From Ichthyophonus hoferi (taxonomy: Eukaryota > Opisthokonta > Ichthyosporea > Ichthyophonida > Ichthyophonidae), in assembly GCA_002751075.1 (NCBI GenBank), contig NAOQ01000304.1, forward strand, positions 63,774 to 87,044: DNA of 23,271 bases, written 5' to 3'. Shown here piece after piece: positions 10,504-20,829 of the stretch; the first letter of the stretch is position 1, and every line of letters begins with the position of its first letter. Made by a program: the position numbers and the translations under genes. The notes beneath the pieces are model-generated. The model worked only from the letters and a program-made list of their open reading frames with translations. It had not been told where the DNA came from and did no database searches.

Positions 10504-10561
10504 TCTAGCCCAGATTACTATTGGTTAGCAGCTACATTCTATTTGTTAGAAAGAAGTAATC

Positions 10562-13463
10562 ATGCAGAGGCCCTTAGAAACTCTTCCACTAGCAGCTAAA
10601 CAACGAGAGAAATTGCTACAGACAGGCTTTAAAACAGCACAAGAAGTGTTGGAGCTATCCCCGTTAGAGCTGTCAAGAGAGCTGGGTATTGATAAGGTGT
10701 GTATCTGCTGTATATCCCCTTGAGGGGCCCCTGTTATGGTATGGTGTCTGGGACCCTCTCTCCGTCTCGTCATCAAGGGGCTACCTACCAGACACTGCCA
10801 GCTAGGCAAGAATTATAGCCTAGGTGTGCCTATGGAAGATACCTTAGAAACCATTTGTATTTGTTATTATTATTTTTTATTATTATTGCCAACTTTTTCT
10901 CTTATATTTTATTTACTGTATACCTAAATGGTATCTAGTCATTTTTTATTTTTTATTACACCTTAGTTTAATACAACTACCTTGTAAATGATCTCAGGTA
11001 TACAATTAACCGTTTTGCAACCTGTAGCTGCCAAATCAACCAATTCTGTCTTCTTTAAGACTGTCAAATAACATGCGCCTAACCTTATTATCATCGACAG
11101 TTAGAGGCCCTAGCTATTCTTAAAATAGTTCGTGGGGAGGAGGAAGGTCTAGACCCCTGTGGCCCCCCTAGTGCTCTTAGCCTCTTTGCCAAGGAGCAGG
11201 CCCGACTACCCATCACTCTCCTTAGTAATAACCTAGACAGTCTTTTTTCTAGTAGTACACAGCCAGCACATACACCAACTGGTAACACTGGGTTGGAGGC
11301 TGCCGGCCTTCCCCGTGGCTGTGTGACGGAGTGGTGTGGAGCACCTGGAACAGGCAAGACTCAACTAGGGTTACAGTTGGCAGTTAATGTCCAGATACCC
11401 GCCCGGTGGGGTGGGGTCGGGGGAGAGGCTGTATATATAGATACAGAGGGAAGCTTTGTGGTGGAACGATTAGCACAGATAGCTCAGGCCACTATAGATC
11501 ATGTGAGACAAACAGGCTGTGAAGGGGGAGAGGGGGGGGACCTGGAGGGGGATGACCTCCTGGTAAGGTCAATGCTGGAGGGGGTGTACTACTTCCGTGT
11601 CCATTCCTATATTGAACAACTGGCCATTGGCTACCATCTTGCAAGGTTTTGCAAGGAACACCCCAAGGTTGGTGTCTCTGTGTGATAGACGAGGCATTTC
11701 TCTGTACATGAGGTCGTTATTCTATAAATATAGACAGATAATTAGGTTAGGGTCCGTACTGCTCGTCTGTGTTTTTCTTGACTCATAACCCATGGCATGG
11801 TAGTGTATGATTTTTATGGTAGGTATAAAGAACGGTAGAGAAGGTGTAGTACAATGAGGTCATCTAGGGTAGATAGGGAAGGGGGCCACCCCTGATTAAC
11901 ATAGAGATAGGATGGGAGGATTGGTTATGGGACATAGATAGAGATACTATACGGAAAGATAAATACAGCTATGGATAAAGATATACATATATAAGTGTAG
12001 GTACAGTACAAGATGCCCAATATGATGTGAAATAGAATGGTATGTAGTCGTCATAGAAAGGAATAGGAACAGAGGAATGGTTATACAAATAGGACATCAG
12101 GAGGTATAGAGAGGGAGCGAGTATGGCTGAAGAAGGAGGGTGATAAAAGACCAATGAGGAGGCAGAAGTGCATTGCATTAATTGGTTTGTTGACTACTCA
12201 ATAGCCAGGCTGTACTAGCTTACATCATACATGCAACTATACGCTTACACCCCAAGTACAGGTATTGGTGCCAGGGATTATTGTAGTAAGACTAACCAAT
12301 GGCCTGGATCACAGTTTGACCCGCCCTCTCCCCTATCTTCTATCTCTAGGTGAGGCTGGTTGTCATGGACAGTGTAGCCTTTCACTTCAGGGGGGGGCAC
12401 ACTGACATGTCTCTCCGTACTCGCCTCCTTCAGGCCCTGGCCCAATCACTAGCAGCCACTGCCCGGCAATATGATTTGGCAGTAGTGCTAATGAATCAGA
12501 TGACAACTAAAGGTAATGATATGCTATGATATTTAATGCTAATGCCATATCCAATAACAATGGACCTATAGTTTGTATCTACGGCTCACATGACCACCAC
12601 GCCCGCCAATCATTTGTCACATCGCTTGGCATTTAGGTTGTTTGATTGGTTCACTAAACTTATCCTAATTCCTCGTTATAGTGGGCTCTACCAATCAGTC
12701 TCAACTGGTGCCCGCCCTGGGAGAAAGTTGGGGCCATGCTTGTACACATAGAGTGGCCTTGTTTTGGGAAGGAGGTATGCAACGGGCCCCTTGTTTTATG
12801 TCTTCACTTTAGTAGTTTTCCTGCAAACTACTCTTTATTCTCTCACTCAGCCATGCATCATGGCCCCTACCTTGTCTCACTACTCAATGAATACATACAT
12901 TACGTACAGGCCAATAGCCTGTATATAATACTGCATGATATGATTGATAGTTTACTACTTAAGGGTCTGACTGATAAAATCAGCTCTGACTCTCTTCTCT
13001 TTTTATGGCCTGCTAGGTTTTATTATTAGTCGTGCAAAGAAGAGACATAGTCTTGGGCTTGATATACTGTATTGTAACCCTTGAGGTTAGTGATCTTGCT
13101 ATGTACTGCTGTTGGCCCATGGATGGCAAGTCTAAACTTTTAGATGTGGACTTGGGTTTAACTTGAATGCACATATCATAACATACACAGGGAGAGCGTG
13201 AGAGAGAGGTAGTGGTGCGGGGAAACCACATGGTATACCTTTTTGGCTACCCATTCCTATATATGCTTTGTAATATATGCTTTGCCCGGTCATAGACACT
13301 CACTGGGAGTCCCTCTCTTGCAGGCCAAAGGAAAGCCAAACTGTTCAAGTCATCCTGCCTGCCAGAGGCTACCGTGGAATATGACATCACACAAGATGGT
13401 GTTCGTGATCCGTCCCATGAGCAGGGTGTCAAGAGATCGCACAGTGAGATTGCAGCGTGCTAG
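10562..13463 (+). CDS. RAD51C: DNA repair protein RAD51 homolog 3 (RAD51C)
   Basis: Five exons join in frame to 365 residues: 10562-10696, 11101-11667, 12350-12512, 12682-12774, 13324-13463 (stop TAG). The start MQRPLETLPL and the segment TGFKTAQEVLELSP match the animal RAD51C N-terminal helical domain. Walker A is GAPGTGKT at 125-132, the same numbering as human. AVYIDTEGSF, the QMTTK loop and VPALGESWGHA are typical, and Walker B is LVVMD with D241. The C-terminus has GVKRSHSE, like the basic tail of human RAD51C. The known role is in homologous recombination, in BCDX2 and CX3 complexes with other RAD51 paralogues in the nucleus. An unusual Ser/Thr/Pro-rich insert (about 94-107) replaces the expected GGG turn before the ATPase core. 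Most of the core is one 567-base exon, unlike the fragmented neighbours. The reading frame is intact. Confidence 0.95.
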
Positions 13464-14062
13464 CTATGTTCCTGTGCATAATTGTGTCCGCAACTTTAGG
13501 CTCAGACAATACTTATCGCTACTTGGATGGGTATTTGTTAGTAAGAATAGTTACTTAGTCTATGAGCAGTTGGTATATTATGCGGACCTCATCGGGCTAG
13601 CTTACATCTTACCACAGTTATGTGAAGCGCGTACCCAATTGTAGGTTAAGACATACATCTAGATGGGTACATATGCACATACGCTCACCGAGGCGGGTAT
13701 CCACCGTTCACCCATCAACTGAATTGGTTTTTATAGGAATGACAATAGGCAGACATTGTGTAAGTGTATTATTAGAGTTATGAGTTTATTCTTGTTAATG
13801 ATCTAAAGTATGTTTTTGTGAAAGCTTTTTGTAGGAAAGTACATTTTAAAATACTTGCTACCTATTACACGGGATATAATAAGACATAAAAATAGTCTAA
13901 ACTAGAGATATAATTATTATTCACTTGTTATATTGGGACAAGACAACCTAATAATGTAATTTTATTATTGAAGTAATATCTATCGTAAGGTATTCTAGTC
14001 CGTTTTAACCTGAACATTTTATATTCTCCGCTACCTAACTAGTCTGTATTGATAATATTATT

Positions 14063-14100
14063 GAGGAAAAATATATTATATATGTATAATATATATCCTC
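14063..14100. repeat. Imperfect AT-rich hairpin
   Basis: GAGGA followed by an AT tract is mirrored by an AT tract ending in ATCCTC, so the 38 bases fold into a stem with a few mismatches and a small loop. It may be a cruciform-prone site or an RNA stem in the RAD51C 3' flank. Confidence 0.5.
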
Positions 14101-15531
14101 GTTTTTTATAGAAGAGGCTATGAATTTTGTGGATTATATTGCATGGAATACGAAACCATAATCTATGGTAACCTGAATATGAAATGAATGTGAACCTGTG
14201 CTTTACAAGTTTCACTATGTATCTTTATAAGTATATTGCTTTAACTACTTTATCAACATAAAGAAATACAAGTTAATTGTCTAATTAAGCTATTGCAATG
14301 TTAATATATATAATATTGGACAGTCCCTTATTGTCATTCACTCATTTATTGTACTTTGATAAGACCCTGACTTGACTTGTAGGTGAATTTGTTGTTAGGG
14401 GTCGCCTAATTAACCAATGAATATACTTAATATAGCTCTTCAGCATATAAGCCAATCCTGTTCACAAACCAAGATCATATTTCTTGAGATTCTTATAATG
14501 ATCCCAGACCATGCTAATAACTAAGAGGCATTACATTAGGAAATCTATCATAAAGTTTATTTTTATGATTAGTTTTGCATGTCCATCTTGACTAGTAGAA
14601 GAATTGCTCTAGAAATATTCATGTATGGTGTCTATACGTTCATTTTTATTTTCATAAGATATTATGGTTTAGAAGCCTTGGGTTGCACAGCTGGTCTAAC
14701 TAATATCAATTACTTACACATTATCACTATCTATTGACTACCTATGAAGTGATAACTGATTGCATAGCCTAATTGATATTTCTCTCTTTTAAATTGTGGA
14801 GGTTTGCTTAATTCCACCTATGTTAACATTGGCTGATGTCGAGCAATCACCTGTAAACAGTGCAAGGGTTGAAGAGAAATAGATGACTAATGAAGTAGCA
14901 AAAGATACTGGAGTAAATTGGTGATGTACAAAAGACCTCGGGGGATTAATACAGTAATGCTAAGCATGCATATATATGTACCCGATAATTGCCACACCAC
15001 CAGCCATTGCTATATGGTCTTTGTTATTCATCTATATTGAAGACTGTGATAGCACAAAGACCTGTTGTTGACATAGTATACTAGTTCACTAGATAGCACC
15101 TCTATATATATGTAGATAGGATCCAAAGTGACCCGTGTGTAGAAATAAATATAGGTCAGTCACATATTCAAAAATTTGTTAAAAAGGATTCTTATGTAAA
15201 ATCTATATTCGGGATTTGTTTTAAACAGTTTCTTGGCAATGTAAGGTGCCATGTCATCCCCGCAACCTAAATCCAGATCAGGGATGGGTAATATGGAAAC
15301 TTGTCACCATACTGATCAGACAATTCTCTTCAAAATATAAGACAGTGGCTGTCCTATCTATTGCATCCACTTATATGATAGTTATACGGGTAGATTACCC
15401 GCTACCATCCTATTCAACTTATCAGTACTTGGCAATAAGCGTTAACATGTAGAGTGGTGTTCTGACAGATTGGGGCATATTCTACGATATAGACCGGGGT
15501 ATTGTATTAATCTTCAACGGTATTGCATAAG

Positions 15532-15600
15532 AAAAGGTTATTTGATACTTCAGGTGGAGATCTAACACACTAACTTAGTGAGATCTCAAATACCTTATTA
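15532..15600. repeat. Foldback with nested palindromes
   Basis: The centre CACTAACTTAGTG (15568-15580) is a perfect inverted repeat around one base. It is flanked by AGATCT on both sides (15558 and 15581), then by AAGGTTATTTGA on the left and TCAAATACCTT on the right. The left arm carries about 12 extra bases. The whole forms an imperfect 69-base hairpin. Confidence 0.55.
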
Positions 15601-16330
15601 TCTATATTACATTATTACATAGAGATATACAGATTCAGTTTTTGGAATAGGCCCACAAAAAGCAATTTCTGTTATTCTCTCCATTCAACAGAGTTATTGG
15701 TCAGTTATTTAGTTTTGGTTATGTAATGCACCAACTAGCCAATGACTATTATAATAGATAACAGATTTGGATGTTTTATTGGTTTATAAATTAATAATTC
15801 CATTAAATTATATCATCATTCCATTATTAAGAATGCGATATAATCCATACTAAAGCAAACTAAAATGCAGGCTATTAGACTGAAAATGATACAATAAGTA
15901 TAGAAATACGTAATTGTATATTTCATCTAAAGCTACCTCTAGTCATCATTTACAAATTGTACTATTCAAATGTCATAAACACAATGATCAAATTCCTCTA
16001 GATCATAGCCAATCATTCACTCCACTTATCATTTAATCGCTAATTAAGTATTATTTCTTTCCCTTTGAAATTCAGAAAATATATATTTATACCCACCAAA
16101 GGGCCAGAAATACAATCACAAATCCAATCGCACTAATCTTACAGCTCATTAAGAGAAATATGGCTCTCGGTATATCCATTTAACCTATGGTATGTTGCTT
16201 ACTGTTTATATTGTTGGGCTGTACGTATAGCTAAAAGGTAGCTTGTGGACTATTGTTTACAATACTCTGGCTGGGTCTATTGTTATAGACAACTTGATTT
16301 AGGATGGTCCCTATACCTACAGCACGGTCC

Positions 16331-19300
16331 ATGTTTCGTCCTTGCATCGATCTACATAATGGCCAGGTTAAACAGGTGGTGTAAAACGGCAATAATAACC
16401 ATTGATTTTAACATTAATTTTGAGTTTGAAAGCTTCAAATTTAATCAAATCAAATATATGCTTGAAATAGCAAAAATAGGAATATGAAGCATGATATAGA
16501 GGCTAATATATTGTTAGTTGGCTAGATATTGACCAATAAAGTTCCCCACCTCCCCCAACAGATTGTAGGAGGGACACTAACGGCCCAAGACACTACCCTA
16601 CAGACTAACTTTGTGGCCAAGTAGGTATTGATTGGAGGGTGAACTAAATGGGGTAGGTTACTTGCGATCGTAACAGATACTATGGGGGTAAGGGAGGATG
16701 CGGCTTATTACGCAGGTTTATATCGTAGACATGGGCTGAGAGGAGGGCATATTATCAAGTTGGGTCCTGGTAATGATGCTGCTGCGAAGGCTGCTCTGCA
16801 GGTAAGGACTTAGAGGTGTTTAACAAAGTGTAGACATCTTATAAGGAAATATATATTAGGGAAAACATCTTGATAATGTATAGAGATGGTAATACCTTGT
16901 AATATAATGTATTCGTTGGTGGAATATTTAGTTGTCCTATATCAAGAAACACGTGGGCGGCTGTACATGTAGATGTATATGTAAATGAAGAAAGAGAGTG
17001 TGGGGCCTTGTAGGTAGAACACATTGCTATCATAATAACACCATTGATTCTCAACCCTACCACGCTGGATAGGTATGGCCACAAGGGATGCACATAGGAG
17101 GGGGAATCACCTACGAGAATGCACTCTACTGGTTGGACCAAGGGGCTGAAAAGGTGTGAAGGGGATAGGGGGAGATTAGAGAGGCCTGTCTATTTTCTGT
17201 GTATTACTTAATTATACGGCTGGATTCATGATAAAAAGCGTGTATGATGTGCCATTAAACTGTACATGTGTCAACAAGTTTTTGGTGTTATCGTTTGATC
17301 GCCATCTTAACCAACGTGTTGTTTTTAAGTTTTAAAGCAGTAAGATAGCCAAAGGTGATGGTGCAACCTGATGACAAATTTGGTATTAGAAATAAGTAAA
17401 TCTTAATATCCCAGCTCTACATGTATATAACAGGTTAAACAAGATAGTGGATATATATACAATTGTAGGTGGCCTTTACGTAGCCTTTACTACTTCCGCA
17501 GTCGAGACAAAATAATCTCACTTTCTAAATGCATAGGCTGGACTGAACTCGAAGAAATTAATAAGGGCCCACAATAACCAACAATATATGAACTATTAAC
17601 AAATATACGTGGCATACAGGTAATTGTAACCAGTTGGTTATTTCCCGACGGTCATTTTTCACTGGTACGCCTGCAGGAGCTAAGTGATCTAGTGGGACCA
17701 CATAGATTAGTCATAGACCTAAGGTAGGTGCAAGGTCTGCCTGTTATCCAGTAATACTTTCTTGTCCTAATACCATGTTCTCTGTTCATATTGTATCTAT
17801 TGCTATATTTTCCATTTACTTTGTACTGACGCATTCACCTAGAGCTGTTTTGGTACATACATGTACACCATGCCATTTGTTTTTCTTTTATTTTCCTTTC
17901 CATTTTTGTTCCTTAAAATCGAATCAAACCCTTGTCTGTATTACACTTACTATCTCTTCCCACTCGGGTCAATCAGTATTGGGTACGTATCATATCCATG
18001 ACAATAGATTTGGAAGTTACCTTGGTACAGCATAAGGATTTGAAATGGGAAAAAGTATAATGAAAGGTTTTAGAGTAGGCAAAATAATAGGGCTGATAAG
18101 ATAGTGGGAATGCTATGTTTTCAGTTGTCGACAGAAAGGAGATACCTGGTTTGTGGTGATTGATCGCTGGCAGACTATTACTACATTGGCAATAACAGAA
18201 GGTTTGTTTCCCTTGGTGATAATAAGATAATATTTGATTTCATTGTTATGTATGTGTACATGTAGGGAAATAGTTATTTTTTATTTGCATATATATGTAC
18301 GCATGTATGTGATATACCTATCTATCTACGGCATCATATCTATGTACTGTTTCTGCTGTGAATGTTTCTATATGTGATATATGTTTCTATTTAGGATATA
18401 GTTGCCCATTAGGGACTGATGTATGTGATAGATTTGTTGTACATTAAGCCTGTGTATATTTTTAATTATTTTTAAATGTATATTATGTTTTTGTGGTATG
18501 TATTGGTGTATGTACATCCATATAAAACAAGACGATTGGACTGGGTCTACACAGTGCGTACACCTAGACGGAGTCACTAGCCAGATATGCTTAACATAGT
18601 ATGCGTATTAGTATTATAAGTAAAAAGGGGAGGTACATACAGGGGAGGGGGGTTTATGCCATTGATATGATTGGCTGGGAAGGTACCGTCTATAATTATA
18701 ATTGGAGAAAATACAGTCTAGTCCTAATACGAAATACTAAATAGCAGGAGAGCGTATGATATCAAATATTGTATAGGGAACAGCTAAAGATTTTATTGAT
18801 GATAACAAACAAACAAATGTTCCTTATCGAAGAACTAAAAGGTACTGGCATTATATATCACAGCCACCCTGCACTCCCTGGGGCAATGGTGTTCCGAATT
18901 TCTCATTCATGCTGCCGATATAGAGGTAGGAGAGTACCTGACATGGAAGAGGGTTAGCATGGTCCTCCGTCATCCAGTAGCCTATATCTACCACATTTTC
19001 ACCCACATATAGATGAACATGTAGTTAGGATTGCATGCATACTGGGTGTATAGCGTATCTATTTAAATGACCTGTCATGCGTACCAGGGTCGACAGTCTT
19101 TATCCTTTACCACCTCTTTACCCCATACGGCAATATCACACGCTATAACAGTATAATAAGGTCCTCACTAGGTGATATAGTCAATGGTTTCTTATTAAAA
19201 CTATATCTGTATGAGCAATTGATGCTAGTTGTCTTTTAACCACTGTGGTTGATTGGTTGCAGGGGTTATGTAAAGGTATTGACCAACGGTTAGTAGAAGG

Positions 19301-20124
19301 TAAGTCAGCCATGACGTGGTCCCTTGGAATGGTATTCCTTCTGATTGGTGGCAACCACTAACGGTGACGGGGGGATATAGTGCTTGGCAGATGGTCATCC
19401 AAGCCTTGTGTCTATGCAGGCGGGGCAAATAGTAGGTGTATGTTGATGAGATAGTACATACCAGACAAGGAGTTGCATGTAATATTATATGTAGCTATGT
19501 AATTGTAGTACTATACCCTCTCTATACCTTCCATCACCCTTCCTTTGCTCGATTTCTATAATAACCTAATTAAGGCAAGTTGTTGTATATCTTAGACTAC
19601 AGGGTTGAAAGCAGCCCGTTGGGTAGGAGGTAATTATTTTACATGGGACCACAACATAATGGTATCTATGACCGTGGTGATAGCTTAAGAAAGGTTCTAG
19701 TATATTCTGGTAAGCCACGGCAGTGATATATATCCACTCACCGAAAGGTACATTGTCCATCAGGCCTATCAGACCTGGCCTTGGTTGACCGCTTATCCAA
19801 CGGGAGAGTAGATCTGACCTATGGTAGGTAAGTCGTTTAACCTTCCCCCACCCAATCAAATTAAGTATGCATTACACTATGCTAGGTATATCTATACCAT
19901 AACACTATAACTAACTTTTGTGGCGATAATAGTAGAAGTAGAGTGAAATAGAATGGCATTAAAACATTAAGATACCCATCATATAGGACAGTTAAACACC
20001 ATACATAGTAGCAACAAGCATGGACTGACCGATGAGACCTTGCAGTGCCCTGAATATCTTTGGAGGACAGAGTGTATGCTTCGCTGATTGTGTAGCGTGG
20101 AACAAAAAACACAGTCAATCATAG
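16331..20124 (+). CDS. HIS6: HisA, phosphoribosylformimino-AICAR-P isomerase (HIS6 type)
   Basis: Eleven exons join in frame to 255 residues (yeast His6 is 261): 16331-16375, 16562-16620, 16693-16801, 17073-17153, 17620-17723, 18125-18201, 18864-18925, 19263-19299, 19381-19431, 19764-19827, 20046-20124 (TAG). The enzyme is a (beta/alpha)8 barrel that isomerises ProFAR to PRFAR, the fourth step of histidine biosynthesis. Seen: start MFRPCIDLHNGQVKQ (catalytic-position Asp7), IVGGTL, YYAGLYRR, HIIKLGPGNDAAA, IGGGI 79-83, VIVTSWLF, LVIDLSCR (Asp131), DRWQ, EFLIHAADIEG (Asp177, second catalytic position), GLCKGID, YAGGA 203-207 and YGSALNIFGG 228-237. The usual family motif GSALDIFGG has Asp where this has Asn233. 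No frame break was found. No other histidine gene is in the window. Introns run from 72 to 662 bases, all GT-AG, like those of the neighbours, so it is a resident nuclear gene rather than bacterial contamination. Confidence 0.95.
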
Positions 20125-20829
20125 TCAGGCTAGTCACCATACAGGCCAATGGGGTATATATGTGGGCCAACCAGCGTCTATTAATGATGTAGTATACTCA
20201 GTTCGTTAAGGCTGTTATGGCCTTATTGCCATGTATGACATAGACTTGACCTTGAAAAGGTACAAGGGAATATTCTACAATGGTAACTAGGCCTGTAATG
20301 ATGCAGCTACTGGTTGTACCCTGGACTATACGGGAGGATGTAGGGGGTGGGAGTGAGGGATAATACAAGATAGCATGGTACATCTAGCTGTATTTATTGA
20401 CTTCATTCGGATAATGCTATACATAGCTTTATAGGGTTATCTTTATTGGTCATGACATGCCTTTCATCATACACCTAATTTCATCCAATTATAACACAGT
20501 TCCAATTATTGTACATTAAAAATAAGATGACGCCATCAGGTATATCGTCCAATGAAATCTATTACATTGTCAAGGAGAGGGCATGGCTTTGCCATTTCAC
20601 AACGAGAATAAACAGACCCATTGGTTAGGATAGTAGGATGAGACTAATGCCGAATAGGAATACGTGGTGTTAATAGTCAGAGGGGCATATTTTGGATTTC
20701 TATTTAAGACTATCACAGGCTGTGCTTCTTACTTCATTAGTTGTATATAAATGGCTTGGCAAGGTCGCCTTAGTGGACTTGATGTCAACTAATGAAATCA
20801 TCTTGTTAGGTCTTTCTACAATCTGGTCA
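20125..20829. other. Convergent intergenic region
   Basis: About 700 bases between the stop of HisA (plus) and the stop of the membrane-protein gene (minus). It should hold both 3' UTRs. An ATTAAA poly(A)-like signal lies near 20514-20519 on the plus strand. No coding content was recognised. Confidence 0.5.

Larger units (their letters stand above)
9953..10561. promoter_or_regulatory. Divergent promoter between the HAD-like gene and RAD51C
   Basis: The start codons of two head-to-head genes lie about 610 bases apart. The spacer holds an AT-repeat tract (about 10050-10130), a hairpin (10131-10165), paired CCAAT boxes (10200, 10230), an E2F-like site (10256-10263), an AAT-rich microsatellite (about 10300-10350) and a tandem duplication next to RAD51C. 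The order suggests that the CCAAT/E2F block in the middle serves one or both genes. Transcription start sites are not visible from sequence alone. Confidence 0.6.
13464..16330. other. Non-coding region between RAD51C and HisA
   Basis: About 2.9 kb of AT-rich DNA with no supportable gene. It contains the RAD51C 3' region, two foldback sequences (14063-14100 and 15532-15600) and, towards HisA, CCAAT boxes at 15739 (plus), 15778 (minus) and 16009 (plus), with a TATA-like AT tract near 16080. A 68-codon open frame at 15246 has no recognisable content. Confidence 0.5.

Noticed and set aside
11091-11357. Minus-strand 88-codon frame
   Set aside because: Shadow of the large RAD51C exon; no independent motif.
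13243-13644. 133-codon plus-strand frame
   Set aside because: It crosses the RAD51C acceptor in another frame. The spliced frame gives a RAD51C-like C-terminus with its own stop at 13461-13463.
15246-15452. 68-codon plus-strand frame
   Set aside because: No family motif, no splice partner, and composition no different from the surrounding AT-rich DNA.
16331-20124. Bacterial or symbiont origin of the HisA segment
   Set aside because: Ten GT-AG introns with donors like those of the flanking genes, and a eukaryotic HIS6-type sequence rather than bacterial HisA.
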